Under the pieces are notes generated by a model. The model was not told where the DNA came from and did not search any database. It saw only the letters and a list, made by a program, of their open reading frames with translations. From contig CAIQCK010000012.1 in NCBI GenBank assembly GCA_903870275.1, positions 124,001 to 188,000 of the forward strand: a stretch of DNA of 64,000 nt, written 5' to 3'. The DNA comes from an uncultured bacterium. GTDB lineage: Bacteria > Verrucomicrobiota > Verrucomicrobiia > CAIQCK01. Position numbers and translations under genes: made by a program. The number at the start of each line of letters is the position of its first letter. Positions within the stretch are counted from its first letter, which is position 1. Shown in pieces: positions 18,098-28,263 of the stretch.

Positions 18098-20695
18098 ATG
18101 ACCATGAAAACCAGATCCCTTGTGCCGCTCGCCGCTGGCTGGTTGTGCGCGTTCCTTCTTGCGTCATTGCCGGCCGAAGCGAATGTGGTTGAGTTCGGGA
18201 CCGACAAGCTGCTGGTGGATTTGCGGCAAAACGACTGGGAGTATCTCGCCAGAGACGCGCAATGGACAACGAAGGTTGGATTCGACCGCAGCGAGGCCGA
18301 CATGAAGCGCGACGCGGAGCGGGCGAAGACCGAGTGCGAGGCGGTCAGCCAGGCGGAAGGTTGGAAGCCAATTCGCGTCGGGCGTCGCTGGGAGCCGCTT
18401 GGCCATCCGGAACTCAACGACAGGATCACGTGGCTGCGGCTGCGGTTCCGTGTGCCGGCGGAACTGAAAGGCTATCGTTTGGGCTTCTTCTGCACGGCAG
18501 TGGATGACGCGGCCGACTTCTATCTCAATGGGACACACCTCGCGCGACACATGTATCACTGGGGCGCGCGCGTGCCCGAGCCGGTGAACGTGAACCTCAC
18601 GCCGCAAGTCCGCTTCGGCGGCGAGAACCTGCTGATGGTGCGCGTGAACGACTCGGCTCAGGCGCGCGGCGGCGGCGTCCTGGGCCATGTGTTGCTGTAT
18701 CGCACGCTGCCGTTCGAGCGGACGGCCCGCGGCGGCATCGCATTGGCGGACGACGCGGCGGAGCCGTTCTCCGTCGTTCTGCATTTGGGCGACGCGCTGT
18801 TGGCTCACGGCGAGAAGACGGCGTTTGCGCCTGCGGAACTGCGCGCGATGGAGATTCCACCTTACATCCTGCGGGATGACGAACTGGTTCTCGTCTTCCC
18901 CGCAGAAGTGGCGAAAGCGGCCGGGCCGCACCGCGTGCAGCTCGATGAAGTCTGCCCGACTCGCGACGAACGTCCACTGGCCGTGCGCTGCGCCCAACTG
19001 CCCGCGCGCGCGGAGCGGTTCGAGTTGCTGACGATCCCGGTCGAATTGGCGGCGGGATACGACAATGCGTTTGACCCGCGCCAGATCAACGTGCAGGCGG
19101 TTGTGGAGACGCCATCAGGAAGGACGGAGAAGGTGCCGGCGTTCTTCTGGCAGGATTTCACTTCGGTCGCCATCGGTGGGACGGAGGAAATCCTGTTGCC
19201 GAAGCGATGCGTTCCCTGGCGGCTGTATTACCGGCCGCGCGAGGTTGGCGTCCATAAGCTCCACGTGCTGGCGCAGGACAGGACCGGCGTTCGCCGCACG
19301 CCCGACCATAAGTTCGAAGTCGCCGATTCCAAGCGGAGGGGCTTCCTGCGTGTGAGCAAGAACGATCCGCGCTTTTTCGAGTTCGACAACGGCGAGTCGT
19401 ATTTCGGCATCGGACCGAGCGGCTGGTCGCGCGACGAGAACTACATCTTCGGCGGCAACCCGCGTCACGTCTCCACGCGCCGGCTCGATGACTATTATCG
19501 CCGCAAGGCCGAGGGCGGCTCGAACTACGATTATTGCCTCGCGGAATTCTTCGGCCGGCTCTACACGCGGGGAGGCTGCATGGACCAGCACGTCGCGTGG
19601 AAGTGCGAGCACCGGCTGCGCACGCTGGAGGCGCTCGGCATCTATTGGGTGACCTGCTACGACGACCTGTGCCGCTCGACGATTTACGGTCTCGACACGC
19701 TGCCTTACTCGAAGGCCCAAGGCGGGCCGTGCGGGAGCATCGAGGAGCTTTACGTCAACGAGCGCGCGCTGGAGATGCAGCGCGATCACCTGCGTTACTT
19801 CGTGGCGCGGATGAGCGACAGCCCGGCGTTGCTCGTGTGGGCCATCGGCGACGAAGGGCAGGCCGGGTCGCGCTTTTCGGGCCTGATGGTGCGTTCGTGG
19901 ATCAAGGACCTGCAGAATTACGTGCGTGCGATCGATGTTTACCAGCATCCGCACATCGTGTGCGAAGGCCCGCGCTCCGTCGCCGAGGGCGGCGACGCGA
20001 TCATCATCCCCGATTGGTATTTCCACCGCGACGTGGATGCCGTGACACGGAGCCTCGAACTCGATCTGCAATACGGCAAGTTCAACTGCCCGCTGATCAA
20101 TCCGGAAGGCGGCATGGTCGAGTGGACAAAACCGGAAGATGCCTACGGGCCGAAGCACGCGCTCTATTATCTCACCGGCGAACGGTGGAAGTTCCCGGAG
20201 GCGATCTCGTTCCACAATCACCTGTGGATCAGTTTGTTTCTGAAAAACGCCGTCGGCGGCACCGAGTGGCTCGGCGCGTTTATCGTGCAGCGCAACCAGA
20301 TGTGCCACGCCGCCGCGATGCGCAACTACCTCGCGGGCGAATCGCTTACCAAGCCGCGATGGGAGATGGCGACGCCGACGGTTTCGAACGCCGACCTGCG
20401 CGGCTTTTGCCTGCGATCCGAGGGAAAGACTCTGGCTTGGATTCAAAATCGATTCTACAACTGGATTGAGGCCGGCCACCAAGGCAAGACGCCGACGACG
20501 ATCACAGGCGCGGAAATCACGGTTCCGGTGAAAAAAGACGGCGTTTATCGCGTTGAACTTTGGGACACGCGGCAAGGTTCGGTGCAGTCACAAATGACGG
20601 TTCGGACTACAGGCAACACTGTGGTGTACAAACTGCCGCCCGTCGAAAAAGATGTCGCGCTCAAGATCATTTTCGTCGGTCCCGCCACGCCATGA
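18098..20695 (+). CDS. Secreted GH2-like glycoside hydrolase
   Basis: 865 aa. Signal peptide MTMKTRSLVPLAAGWLCAFL; the start may be either of two Mets. A GH2-type sugar-binding jelly roll occupies roughly residues 90-210 (TWLRLRFRVPAE, DDAADFYLNGTHLARH, GGENLLMVRVNDSA). An immunoglobulin-like region follows, then a barrel beginning near YFGIGPSGWSRDENY. LLVWAIGDEGQAG may carry the acid/base residue and EGPRSVAEGG another acidic strand end. GH2 enzymes act on beta-galactosides, glucuronides or mannosides. The catalytic motif differs from the classical NE pair, so a divergent family is possible. Stop and MFS start overlap (ATGA). Confidence 0.55.
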   Translation: MTMKTRSLVPLAAGWLCAFLLASLPAEANVVEFGTDKLLVDLRQNDWEYLARDAQWTTKVGFDRSEADMKRDAERAKTECEAVSQAEGWKPIRVGRRWEPLGHPELNDRITWLRLRFRVPAELKGYRLGFFCTAVDDAADFYLNGTHLARHMYHWGARVPEPVNVNLTPQVRFGGENLLMVRVNDSAQARGGGVLGHVLLYRTLPFERTARGGIALADDAAEPFSVVLHLGDALLAHGEKTAFAPAELRAMEIPPYILRDDELVLVFPAEVAKAAGPHRVQLDEVCPTRDERPLAVRCAQLPARAERFELLTIPVELAAGYDNAFDPRQINVQAVVETPSGRTEKVPAFFWQDFTSVAIGGTEEILLPKRCVPWRLYYRPREVGVHKLHVLAQDRTGVRRTPDHKFEVADSKRRGFLRVSKNDPRFFEFDNGESYFGIGPSGWSRDENYIFGGNPRHVSTRRLDDYYRRKAEGGSNYDYCLAEFFGRLYTRGGCMDQHVAWKCEHRLRTLEALGIYWVTCYDDLCRSTIYGLDTLPYSKAQGGPCGSIEELYVNERALEMQRDHLRYFVARMSDSPALLVWAIGDEGQAGSRFSGLMVRSWIKDLQNYVRAIDVYQHPHIVCEGPRSVAEGGDAIIIPDWYFHRDVDAVTRSLELDLQYGKFNCPLINPEGGMVEWTKPEDAYGPKHALYYLTGERWKFPEAISFHNHLWISLFLKNAVGGTEWLGAFIVQRNQMCHAAAMRNYLAGESLTKPRWEMATPTVSNADLRGFCLRSEGKTLAWIQNRFYNWIEAGHQGKTPTTITGAEITVPVKKDGVYRVELWDTRQGSVQSQMTVRTTGNTVVYKLPPVEKDVALKIIFVGPATP

Positions 20696-21948
20696 ACAGC
20701 CAACCTCGCTTTTACAAATGGGAACTGTTGCTCATCCTGTGGGTGGCGTATTTTCTGAACCAGGGCGACCGGCAGATTTACAACGCGGTGCTGCCGCTGA
20801 TCAAAGCCGACCTCGGTCTCAGCGATGTCCAGCTCGGCTCGGTGGTGACGGTGTTCACGCTTCTCTACGGCGTCTTCGTTCCCATTGCGGGTTGCCTTGG
20901 CGATTTTGTGACGAAGAAATGGATCGTCTGCCTGAGCCTGCTGACGTTCAGCGCCGGCACGTTGCTGACCGGCTTCAGCACCACCTTGTTTTTGTTGATC
21001 GCCTTCCGCAGCACCGCCACCGGCGTCGGCGAAGCGTTCTATTATCCAGCGGCCAACTCGCTCATCGGCCAATATCACCATGAAACACGTGCGCAAGCGA
21101 TGGCGATACACCAAAGCGCGCTTTACGTCGGCATCGTGGCCAGCAGTTGGGTCGCGGGCTGGGTCGGCGAAACGCACGGCTGGCGCGCGACGTTCTACAC
21201 GTTTGGTGCGTTCGGCTTGTTGATGGCGGCGGTGGTCGCCACGCGGTTGCGCAACGAGCATCGCGACGCGGAAGAGGCCCGGTTGGACAAGCAGCCGGCC
21301 CCGCCGCCGGTGCAGCTTGGCGAAGTGCTGCGGAGCGTTTTGTGCACGCCGACGCTTTATTTCCTCAGCCTCGCGTTCGGCGGCATGGTATTTGTCGGCG
21401 TCGGCTACATGACGTGGATGCCGACGTTCCTCTACGAGAAGTTCCATCTTTCGGTCAAAGACGCCGCGCTGAACTCGATGCTCTACCATTTCCTGTTTGC
21501 GTTCGTGGGTGTCATGGTCGGCGGGCGCGTCTCCGACCGGCTGGCGGCGCGGCGGCGGACGATCCGGATGGAAATGGAGTATTGGGGGCTTCTGCTCGGC
21601 GCGCCCTTCATCTGGCTGATGGGCACGTCGTCGAACCTGACGATGGTTTACGTGGCGCTGGCGGGCTTCGGCTTCTTCCGCGGTCTTTACGACTCGAACC
21701 TCTTCGCCGCGCTCTTCGACGTGATTCCGCCGCGCTACCGCTCCTCGGCCACGGGCTTGATGCTTTGCTGCGCGTTCACGGTGGGCGCCACCTCGCCGGT
21801 GCTGCTGGGCTGGGTGAAACAACACATCAACCTCAGCATCGGCCTCTCCTCGCTGGCGTTTGTCTATCTGCTCGGCGGCGCGCTGATATTTATCGCGACG
21901 AAAGTGTTTTTCGCGAAGGATTACCATCAAGAGAAAGTCGAATCATGA
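20692..21948 (+). CDS. MFS transporter (sugar or sugar-acid uptake)
   Basis: 418 aa from ATG 20692, which overlaps the previous stop by 4 nt; the track's earlier start is inside that gene. About 12 hydrophobic helices are seen, starting with WELLLILWVAYFLNQGDRQI. The loop after helix 2 has GCLGDFVTKKW, equivalent to the MFS GxxxDRxGRR signature, and later GGRVSDRLAARRR repeats it in the second half. The N-terminal pattern resembles the anion:cation symporter group that carries hexuronates and other organic anions. As the only transporter in the locus it probably imports the product of the secreted enzymes. Confidence 0.85.
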   Translation: MNSQPRFYKWELLLILWVAYFLNQGDRQIYNAVLPLIKADLGLSDVQLGSVVTVFTLLYGVFVPIAGCLGDFVTKKWIVCLSLLTFSAGTLLTGFSTTLFLLIAFRSTATGVGEAFYYPAANSLIGQYHHETRAQAMAIHQSALYVGIVASSWVAGWVGETHGWRATFYTFGAFGLLMAAVVATRLRNEHRDAEEARLDKQPAPPPVQLGEVLRSVLCTPTLYFLSLAFGGMVFVGVGYMTWMPTFLYEKFHLSVKDAALNSMLYHFLFAFVGVMVGGRVSDRLAARRRTIRMEMEYWGLLLGAPFIWLMGTSSNLTMVYVALAGFGFFRGLYDSNLFAALFDVIPPRYRSSATGLMLCCAFTVGATSPVLLGWVKQHINLSIGLSSLAFVYLLGGALIFIATKVFFAKDYHQEKVES

Positions 21949-22715
21949 GCGTTACGAAAACATTCTCCTTGGAAGGCCGCACGGCGTTGGTCACCGGTTC
22001 CTCGCGCGGCATTGGCCGCGCCATCGCGCTGGGACTGGCCGGGTGCGGCGCGGCCGTGGCCGTGCATGGTGTCAGGCCGGCCAGGGCGCTCGAAGAAACA
22101 CTCGCCACCGTGCGCAAATCCTCGCCGCGTAGCGTTGCGGTGACAGGCGACCTGGGCCTGCCCGATGTTCCCGCGCGGATCGTTGCCGACGCGACGGCGG
22201 CGCTGGGCGGACTCGACATCCTGATCGCCAACGCTTCGGTCCAGATTCGCAAGCCGTGGGCGGAGGTGACGCCAGCGGAAGCGGAGCAGCAGATGCAAGT
22301 GAACTTCCACGCCACGTTGCGCATGATTCAAGCCGCCGTCCCCGCCATGCGCGCCAAAAAGTGGGGGCGCATCCTGACCATCGGCAGCATCCAGCAGCAA
22401 CGCCCGCACCCGGACATGATCGTCTATGCGGCGAGCAAGTCAGCCCAGGAAAACCTTGTCCGCAACCTTGCCAAGCAACTCGGTCCCGATGGCATCACGG
22501 TCAACAACCTCGCCCCCGGCGTCATTCTGACCGACCGCAACACCGCCGTGCTCGCCGACGAATCCTATGCCGAACGCGTTCGTGGCGTGATCCCGCTGCG
22601 CTGCTTTGGCGAATCCGACGACTGCGTGGGCGCGGCGTTGCTGTTCTGCTCTGACGCCGGCCGCTACATCACCGGCGTGGACCTGCTCGTGGACGGCGGA
22701 ATGAGCCTGCCCTGA
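21945..22715 (+). CDS. SDR-family NAD(P)-dependent oxidoreductase
   Basis: 256 aa from ATG 21945, overlapping the transporter stop by 4 nt; the ORF-track version begins far upstream in a shadow frame. Classical SDR motifs are present: TGSSRGIG cofactor loop (residues 17-24), IANAS, the catalytic YAASK (YxxxK), and the C-terminal ITGVDLLVDGGMSL. A serine precedes the YxxxK motif in IGSIQQQ. Cytoplasmic. Tight coupling to the MFS gene suggests it acts on the imported substrate, for example oxidising a sugar or sugar acid. The specific substrate is unknown. Confidence 0.9.
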   Translation: MSVTKTFSLEGRTALVTGSSRGIGRAIALGLAGCGAAVAVHGVRPARALEETLATVRKSSPRSVAVTGDLGLPDVPARIVADATAALGGLDILIANASVQIRKPWAEVTPAEAEQQMQVNFHATLRMIQAAVPAMRAKKWGRILTIGSIQQQRPHPDMIVYAASKSAQENLVRNLAKQLGPDGITVNNLAPGVILTDRNTAVLADESYAERVRGVIPLRCFGESDDCVGAALLFCSDAGRYITGVDLLVDGGMSLP

Positions 22716-22725
22716 AGGAGGAATT

Positions 22726-24018
22726 ATGAATAAGAAACACTTCATCGTTGGCGTGGTGGCTCTCGCGTTACTCCTTCTCTCAGTCGCAGCCGATGACAAG
22801 AAAGTTTTGCCGTTCCAGACATCGGTTTCCATTGCGGTGGACCAGGCCCACGCGGAACTTTGGAACAGGCGCATCGATAAACACGGTGTCATCCTCGACT
22901 ACGTCGGCGAGACACCCACTCCTGAGGACTGTTCCTTGGGAAGGCCAAATGCAATTGGTTGGTGGAGCCCGATTGAGAACGGGCCGATGTTCACGGGGTT
23001 GTATTTGCCGGCGGCCTGCGAACGCGCGCGCCGCAGCGGAGATGCCGTTGACAAGGCCAATGCGCGTCGTCTGGCGCATGGCCTTCTGAAATGCGCCTCA
23101 GTCTCCGATGTGCCCGGCTTTATCGCCCGGGGCCTGGGCACGGATGGCAGGTGCCATTATCCCCTCGGCTCGGACGATCAAACTCATCCCTGGTTCTACG
23201 GTCTCCATGCGTATTTCACCAGTAGCATTCCCTCCGATGAGGAACGCCGGCAGATTGCAAAGAAGATGCGGGAAGTTGCGGACGTCCTTGAAACCACAGG
23301 TTGGAAATGTCCCTGTGATGGCGCTTTCAAAGGCCAGTTCCGGGGTGCCTTTCAGGGGCACCTGTTTCGTGACGCCGTCCGCTATCTGTTTATGCTCAGG
23401 GCCATGTATGACGTGACGCGGGACAGCGTCTGGCTCGAACGTTACCGCAAGGCGCTTGCCGAGCGCCCCGCAAAGAGTGACAAGACGCGCGTCCAGATAT
23501 GTGCCGAAGGCTACGCCCCCGACCACGAGGCGATAAAGGCCATTGATGAGTATCAGCTATGGATCTATGTCGGCTCCCAGGGGGCGCTGGCGAAACTCGT
23601 CGCGATGGAAACCGATGAATCCCTCCGGGCACAATACAGCGCCGGCCTCGCCGTCAACGCCAGGAACGCCCTCGCGTCCGTCGAGGCGCACAAACAATTC
23701 GATAACAACGATACGAAAGTCTTCGGGAACGCCAACTGGCGGGTTGTCTATACCACCTGGTTCCCACAATATACGCAGGCTGAAGCCCAAAAACTGTCTG
23801 AGATCGCAGACAAGTCAAAGCGAGGCGAACGAAAGCATTATGAGGCCAAATACATGAGAAATCCCCTGGCCGCCGCGGTGATCGTCGCGCTGGCGGGAGA
23901 CGGCGCGGAACGCGATGCCGTCGAGCGCGCGATTCGCCACTACGACTACTCGAAACTCCACATGTCGGAGTTCCTTTTCGCGGAATGTGCCTATTACGCG
24001 CTACCAGCCAGAAAATGA
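22726..24018 (+). CDS. Secreted protein of unknown function, alpha-rich
   Basis: 430 aa with a signal peptide (MNKKHFIVGVVALALLLLSVAAD) and a strong ribosome site (aaggaggaatt). I do not recognise a family. The body is helix-rich with W and aromatic residues near polar turns (GWWSPIENGPMFTGLYLPA, GLHAYFTSSIPSDEERRQI, YQLWIYVGSQGALAKLV), which would suit an (alpha/alpha)6 barrel as in some GH families, but this is only an impression. Base composition is less GC-rich than the preceding SDR gene. It begins the loosely spaced block 22.7-29.9 kb. Confidence 0.6.
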   Translation: MNKKHFIVGVVALALLLLSVAADDKKVLPFQTSVSIAVDQAHAELWNRRIDKHGVILDYVGETPTPEDCSLGRPNAIGWWSPIENGPMFTGLYLPAACERARRSGDAVDKANARRLAHGLLKCASVSDVPGFIARGLGTDGRCHYPLGSDDQTHPWFYGLHAYFTSSIPSDEERRQIAKKMREVADVLETTGWKCPCDGAFKGQFRGAFQGHLFRDAVRYLFMLRAMYDVTRDSVWLERYRKALAERPAKSDKTRVQICAEGYAPDHEAIKAIDEYQLWIYVGSQGALAKLVAMETDESLRAQYSAGLAVNARNALASVEAHKQFDNNDTKVFGNANWRVVYTTWFPQYTQAEAQKLSEIADKSKRGERKHYEAKYMRNPLAAAVIVALAGDGAERDAVERAIRHYDYSKLHMSEFLFAECAYYALPARK

Positions 24019-24114
24019 AAGCGCCAACCGAAAGAGGCCATGAAACCATCCACACCGAAAACCGCACTGCCGCCATCAACCCAACTACGAAAAGCAGATC
24101 TTGGAGGTTCCCTC

Positions 24115-25149
24115 ATGGGCATCCGTGGCGTATTGCTGACACTCGTGAGTCTTGCAATGCTGGCTGTGACCCCATCGCTGCCAGCAGCTGATCCGGTACA
24201 AGACCTGATTGACAACATGCAGAAGGATAGTGACCTGCCGGCGTCCGGCGGGAAGCCGGGTGCTTTTAGTCCGGGCGTGGGCTTTCCGGGCACCTATGAG
24301 AGTGTCCGGGATGCTTGTGCGGACCACGGGAACCTTGCCGAGCTTCTGGACTCTGTGATTACCTGGACTTGGATTTGGGAAGGGGAAGGCAACAAGGCAA
24401 CTAACACCCGCGTAGCCTGCCGACACGCCCGCGCGTATTGGCTTTCCAAGAGCACCGGAAGATGGAACCTCGCGTTTGATGTCAGACCATCCGGCTTGAC
24501 GTGGCCGATGACTTGGAGGGACGGAAAATGCACCACTCCCTTCATGGAACCCGCAAAAGTCTCCGGGCGTGGGTTCGGCAACCAGCGGAACGAAGATGCC
24601 GAGGTCATGTCCTGTAAACCAACCCTGAACATCAATTACGAGCTTTGGGGAAAGACCAATATCGGTCACGAGGCATTCTTGGACGTGAAAGCTTGGTATC
24701 TGGCGACGGATGTTAAACTCATTGTGGACGATCCTGCCCAACCGGATGATCGTGACCTGGCGAAATACATTGCGACCGTCGGCGCAGACTTCATGACATC
24801 ACAACGGGACAAGACCTCCAACGCCATCAAGTTCGGAGTGCGCGATAAACGTGAGAATGACCGTAATCAGCCAGATGGTTATCCCAACCGCGTAGTGGAC
24901 GGTTTCCACTGTCGCTACCGACTCATTGGCAAAGACTGGCTCACGGTGCATGCCATTTCGATGGGGCCCCAATACCACAAAGAGTATGGCAACCGGCCGC
25001 CGCCGCCGTGGGGTCCTCCGTGGGCGGATCATACATACCGCCCGACCAAAAATGCTTGGCCATACGCACGTCCGCCTTACGTTCTGACGGAAGACGAGGT
25101 CCGGGCGAATCCACCGCCGTTGCTGCCAACTGCGAAAGCCAAACCGTGA
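24115..25149 (+). CDS. Secreted protein of unknown function
   Basis: Start set at ATG 24115 instead of the track's 24040, because ttggagg lies 8-14 nt upstream and the peptide begins with a signal sequence (MGIRGVLLTLVSLAMLAVTP). 344 aa. No family recognised. The mature part holds several Trp-rich strands (ITWTWIWEGEGNKATN, LTWPMTWRDGK) and a Pro-rich C-terminus (NRPPPPWGPPW, NPPPLLPTAKAKP). It lacks transmembrane segments beyond the signal. Placed between two other exported proteins, it may bind or process glycan, but nothing in the sequence proves this. Confidence 0.6.
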   Translation: MGIRGVLLTLVSLAMLAVTPSLPAADPVQDLIDNMQKDSDLPASGGKPGAFSPGVGFPGTYESVRDACADHGNLAELLDSVITWTWIWEGEGNKATNTRVACRHARAYWLSKSTGRWNLAFDVRPSGLTWPMTWRDGKCTTPFMEPAKVSGRGFGNQRNEDAEVMSCKPTLNINYELWGKTNIGHEAFLDVKAWYLATDVKLIVDDPAQPDDRDLAKYIATVGADFMTSQRDKTSNAIKFGVRDKRENDRNQPDGYPNRVVDGFHCRYRLIGKDWLTVHAISMGPQYHKEYGNRPPPPWGPPWADHTYRPTKNAWPYARPPYVLTEDEVRANPPPLLPTAKAKP

Positions 25150-25196
25150 CCACATTTCGGAAAGTCCCAACATCGCTTGAGAAAGATACGAAGATC

Positions 25197-26675
25197 ATGA
25201 AAACCAAATCGTTTGCGCTGATTGCTGTCGCGTTGCTGTGTGTGATTTCTGCAACCGCGCAGGAGCAGCCCACGCCGAATGCACCCACGCTCACTGCGAA
25301 GCTCCCCCTTCTCACCAACAAGGGCGATTTCTTCATTCTGCAGCCCAAGCCAGCCACCGGCCCCGTGGTCAACCCAGGCAAGGGTTGGATTCTCTATGGC
25401 AAAGCCGGTGAGACGCTTCCAGAGGCTCTCGCCATCGGCAGTCTCGCCTACAAGCGTTACAACTGGGGGGACGTGGAACCCAAGGAAGGCGATTATCATT
25501 GGGAAATCATAGACCGCGACTTGGAGTCTTGGTCTAAATTGGGCAAGCAGTTCGCCTTCCGTGTCATGGGTGCCAACGTCCATTCCAAAGAATTCTGGGT
25601 CACGCCCAAATACGTGTTTGATGCCGGAGCGCCCTACAGCCGGTTTGAACTCAACGACGCCAAGTCGACTCCCGCCGGCACTCCGGCAACCAGGTTGAAT
25701 CCCGCCGGCACCCCGCCCATCAAACTCGTCCCCGCGTTTGACGATCCGATCTATATGCAAAAGGTGGAGAAATTCGTGCGTGCCTTGGCGGCGCATTACG
25801 ACGGAAATCCGAATCTGGCCTTTATTGACATCGGCTCCTACGGCAACTGGGGCGAGAGCCACATGTATCCCATCAGCAAACACGAAATCTCTCCCGAAAA
25901 ATACCAGGAACACCTTGCCATCTACCGCAAGGCCTTCAAGAAGACACTGCTGGAGGTCTGCTTTGGCCGTCCAATCTACAACGATGTGTATAGATGGGCG
26001 GCGGACAACGGCATTGGGATGCGGCGCGATGGCATCTGCGGCAACAGCGACGGCAGCGATGTTCTTTTCTGCGCCGGACGGCTTCCGGCCGTCTTCGAAT
26101 TCTTCGACAGCTATGAGGGGATGGTCAAACTAGGCTGGTGGTATGGTAGGAAGGACAAACATGGCAACGGCTTTCGGCTCAAAGATTGTGTGGAAATGGG
26201 CAAACCAACCTGGTGCAGTTTGAGCGACGAACAGCATGGCCTGAAACTTCTCGCCGACGAACGCCCCTTGGTGGAATTCCTCGCCAACCGCCTCGGCTAC
26301 CACTTCGTTCTGCAACAGATACAGTTTCCCGCCGTTTTCAAAACCGGGAATCCTGCCATGCTGGAAAGCAAATGGGAGAATCAGGGAGTGGCCCCCATTT
26401 TCATCCCGGCGGCCTTGTGGTATGCGCTTCTGGATGATCGGGGCAATGTGGTGGAAGAATGCGCGGCCCGATCTGCCAAACCCGCGGAGTGGAAACCCGA
26501 TCAAGCCGTCGTTGTCCGCGACAGCGTGATCTTTTCCAAAGCGAAGCCGGGCTCCTATTCCTTGGCCGTGGGCCTCAAGCGCCCCGGTATCGCGAAGCCG
26601 GCCATCCGCATCGCCATCAAGGTGGAGACCTCCGATGGCTGGCAGATTTGTGGGAAGGTGAATGTGAGGCAGTGA
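25197..26675 (+). CDS. Secreted DUF4832/GH42-like barrel protein
   Basis: 492 aa from ATG 25197 (signal peptide MKTKSFALIAVALLCVISAT); the track's longer start overlaps the previous gene. The barrel pattern YNWGDVEPKEGDYHWEIID and FIDIGSYGNWGESHMY resembles beta-galactosidase-like GH-A enzymes, with the Glu of GNWGE as a candidate acid/base. The C-terminal third (PAMLESKWENQGVAPIF, followed by a beta-sandwich) resembles DUF4832. A short Pro/Ala-rich insert, with two imperfect copies of NPAGTP-like sequence, occurs near residues 160-175. Activity and substrate unknown. It shares the EPKEG/EPEEG motif style with the gene at 10068. Confidence 0.55.
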   Translation: MKTKSFALIAVALLCVISATAQEQPTPNAPTLTAKLPLLTNKGDFFILQPKPATGPVVNPGKGWILYGKAGETLPEALAIGSLAYKRYNWGDVEPKEGDYHWEIIDRDLESWSKLGKQFAFRVMGANVHSKEFWVTPKYVFDAGAPYSRFELNDAKSTPAGTPATRLNPAGTPPIKLVPAFDDPIYMQKVEKFVRALAAHYDGNPNLAFIDIGSYGNWGESHMYPISKHEISPEKYQEHLAIYRKAFKKTLLEVCFGRPIYNDVYRWAADNGIGMRRDGICGNSDGSDVLFCAGRLPAVFEFFDSYEGMVKLGWWYGRKDKHGNGFRLKDCVEMGKPTWCSLSDEQHGLKLLADERPLVEFLANRLGYHFVLQQIQFPAVFKTGNPAMLESKWENQGVAPIFIPAALWYALLDDRGNVVEECAARSAKPAEWKPDQAVVVRDSVIFSKAKPGSYSLAVGLKRPGIAKPAIRIAIKVETSDGWQICGKVNVRQ

Positions 26676-26789
26676 TCCTCTGTAATCCAGACGCCGAATA
26701 AACGCGCAAGGAAACCAAACCAACCACGAAAACACACCGCTTCTGCATCCTCAGTCCTGCCTCACTATTGCGCGTTGTTTACTAAACTT

Positions 26790-28259
26790 ATGAAATCATT
26801 ATTGAATCCAAATCATATTCTTTTGGTCGCGCTTTCCATTTCGGGAGAGGCGTTGGCTGCCACTTCAGGCGCACAAACCAACACCCTTTGCTACCCCACC
26901 TCAGGCAAAGCCTACATCATTCAGTTGGCGCGCGACCCTGCGCCGGCCCTGCCGAAGAATTACGATGATCTCTTGAGATTTCATTATTATGGAATTTGTT
27001 GGGCGCGCCAAATTGATGACGGTCTGCAATTTGCCCGGCAAATGGGCTATTCCTACGTCTTCTATAAAAGCGGCATGGAAAAGAGCCCTTTGGCCAAAGA
27101 TCTCTACTTCTACTTGGAAACGCCAGAATACATGGCGTATGGCGGCTTGGGCGTTGATCGAACAATATCCGAGAATAAAACATATACCCAAGCCCAGATT
27201 GGCGCCTACCAACAGCACTTTGCCCTCAAAGACACCACTTCGCCTTTCCCAAAGAACATGCTCCCTGGCTGGCCCGTGAAAGACACCTTCTGTGTCGAAC
27301 CGGATTACCAGCAACAGAAGGTCATTGATTATTTCACCGAAAAGGTGATGGCCATTGCCGCTAAAGTCGAAAGGAAAGAAAAACGATTTCTGTTTGGAGG
27401 ATTGGCTTGGGATGTGCCGGAAGTCACCGGGCTTTTCTACGCCGATGGTAAACCCAAGCCGATATCATATTGGACGGGGAACGACTCGACGGCGCAGTTT
27501 CCCGGCACTACTCATGACTACAAAACCTATAACGAGGGGAAAGTGGCCTATTTCAACACCGTGAAGCGAGCGGCCATGACAAAATTCCCTGGTCGCAAGC
27601 TGGGCTTTATCTTTGAGCCATATCCGATCGCTCATTGGGTTACCGCCATTGCGAAGTTGGACGTTGCTTCCCAAACCAAGCTGTTCGACCATGCGTTAAT
27701 CGCCCAAGAGTCGGGCCACACGCCCTGGTCCAGCGGGACTGAGTTTGTGGATGATCCCCGCATTTTCAAATCAGGTCTAATCAAGAAAGATCAGGTTGGT
27801 TCCGACACGCCGGATAACCACGATCTAAATACCAATCTGACCATTGCCTCCAAAGCAGGGATTAACGGCGCTTGGTTTAACTGGTTTGGCCGTTTAAGCG
27901 GGTCGGGCGACAAAACGCCCATGCGCGAGATCAACGAAGTGCCCAACTGGCTGCAATTGATCCGGGTCGTGGCCAACTGGGACAACCTGAATGGCGTTCC
28001 GCTCGCCAACCGTTCTTTCACGGGAACAACTTACACAAGTGCGAACAGTCGGATGGATGAGAACATCATTTATTCCCGGCAACCGAAAACGCAAAAGCTG
28101 TTCGTGGTATTTCTCAATAAAGGCGGCGAAATCACGCTGAACCCCGGCGAGAGGATCGTCTCGGTCAAACGCGTGGATGCGTTGTTTCGTGAAACGGTGG
28201 ATGGCGCAGGCGACCTCCTAACATCTGGAAATCGAATCAAACTTTCAACAAGGCCATAA
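26790..28259 (+). CDS. Secreted protein of unknown function, barrel-like
   Basis: 489 aa from ATG 26790; the track uses an upstream TTG. Signal peptide: MKSLLNPNHILLVALSISGEALA. The sequence has strand-like segments spaced as in a TIM barrel (LLRFHYYGICWARQIDDG, KRFLFGGLAWDVPEVTG, KLGFIFEPYPIAHWV, GINGAWFNWFGRLSG) and a C-terminal beta domain ending near ERIVSVKRVDALF. No family was recognised; a glycosidase-like role is a guess from context. Hand-counted lines gave 55% and 48% GC, clearly below flanking genes (about 65% on a sampled line), suggesting transfer. Confidence 0.55.
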   Translation: MKSLLNPNHILLVALSISGEALAATSGAQTNTLCYPTSGKAYIIQLARDPAPALPKNYDDLLRFHYYGICWARQIDDGLQFARQMGYSYVFYKSGMEKSPLAKDLYFYLETPEYMAYGGLGVDRTISENKTYTQAQIGAYQQHFALKDTTSPFPKNMLPGWPVKDTFCVEPDYQQQKVIDYFTEKVMAIAAKVERKEKRFLFGGLAWDVPEVTGLFYADGKPKPISYWTGNDSTAQFPGTTHDYKTYNEGKVAYFNTVKRAAMTKFPGRKLGFIFEPYPIAHWVTAIAKLDVASQTKLFDHALIAQESGHTPWSSGTEFVDDPRIFKSGLIKKDQVGSDTPDNHDLNTNLTIASKAGINGAWFNWFGRLSGSGDKTPMREINEVPNWLQLIRVVANWDNLNGVPLANRSFTGTTYTSANSRMDENIIYSRQPKTQKLFVVFLNKGGEITLNPGERIVSVKRVDALFRETVDGAGDLLTSGNRIKLSTRP

Positions 28260-28263
28260 GACC

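Noticed and set aside
21147-21944. Extension of the SDR ORF
   Set aside because: Overlaps the MFS transporter in another frame; the SDR Rossmann motif begins right after 21945.
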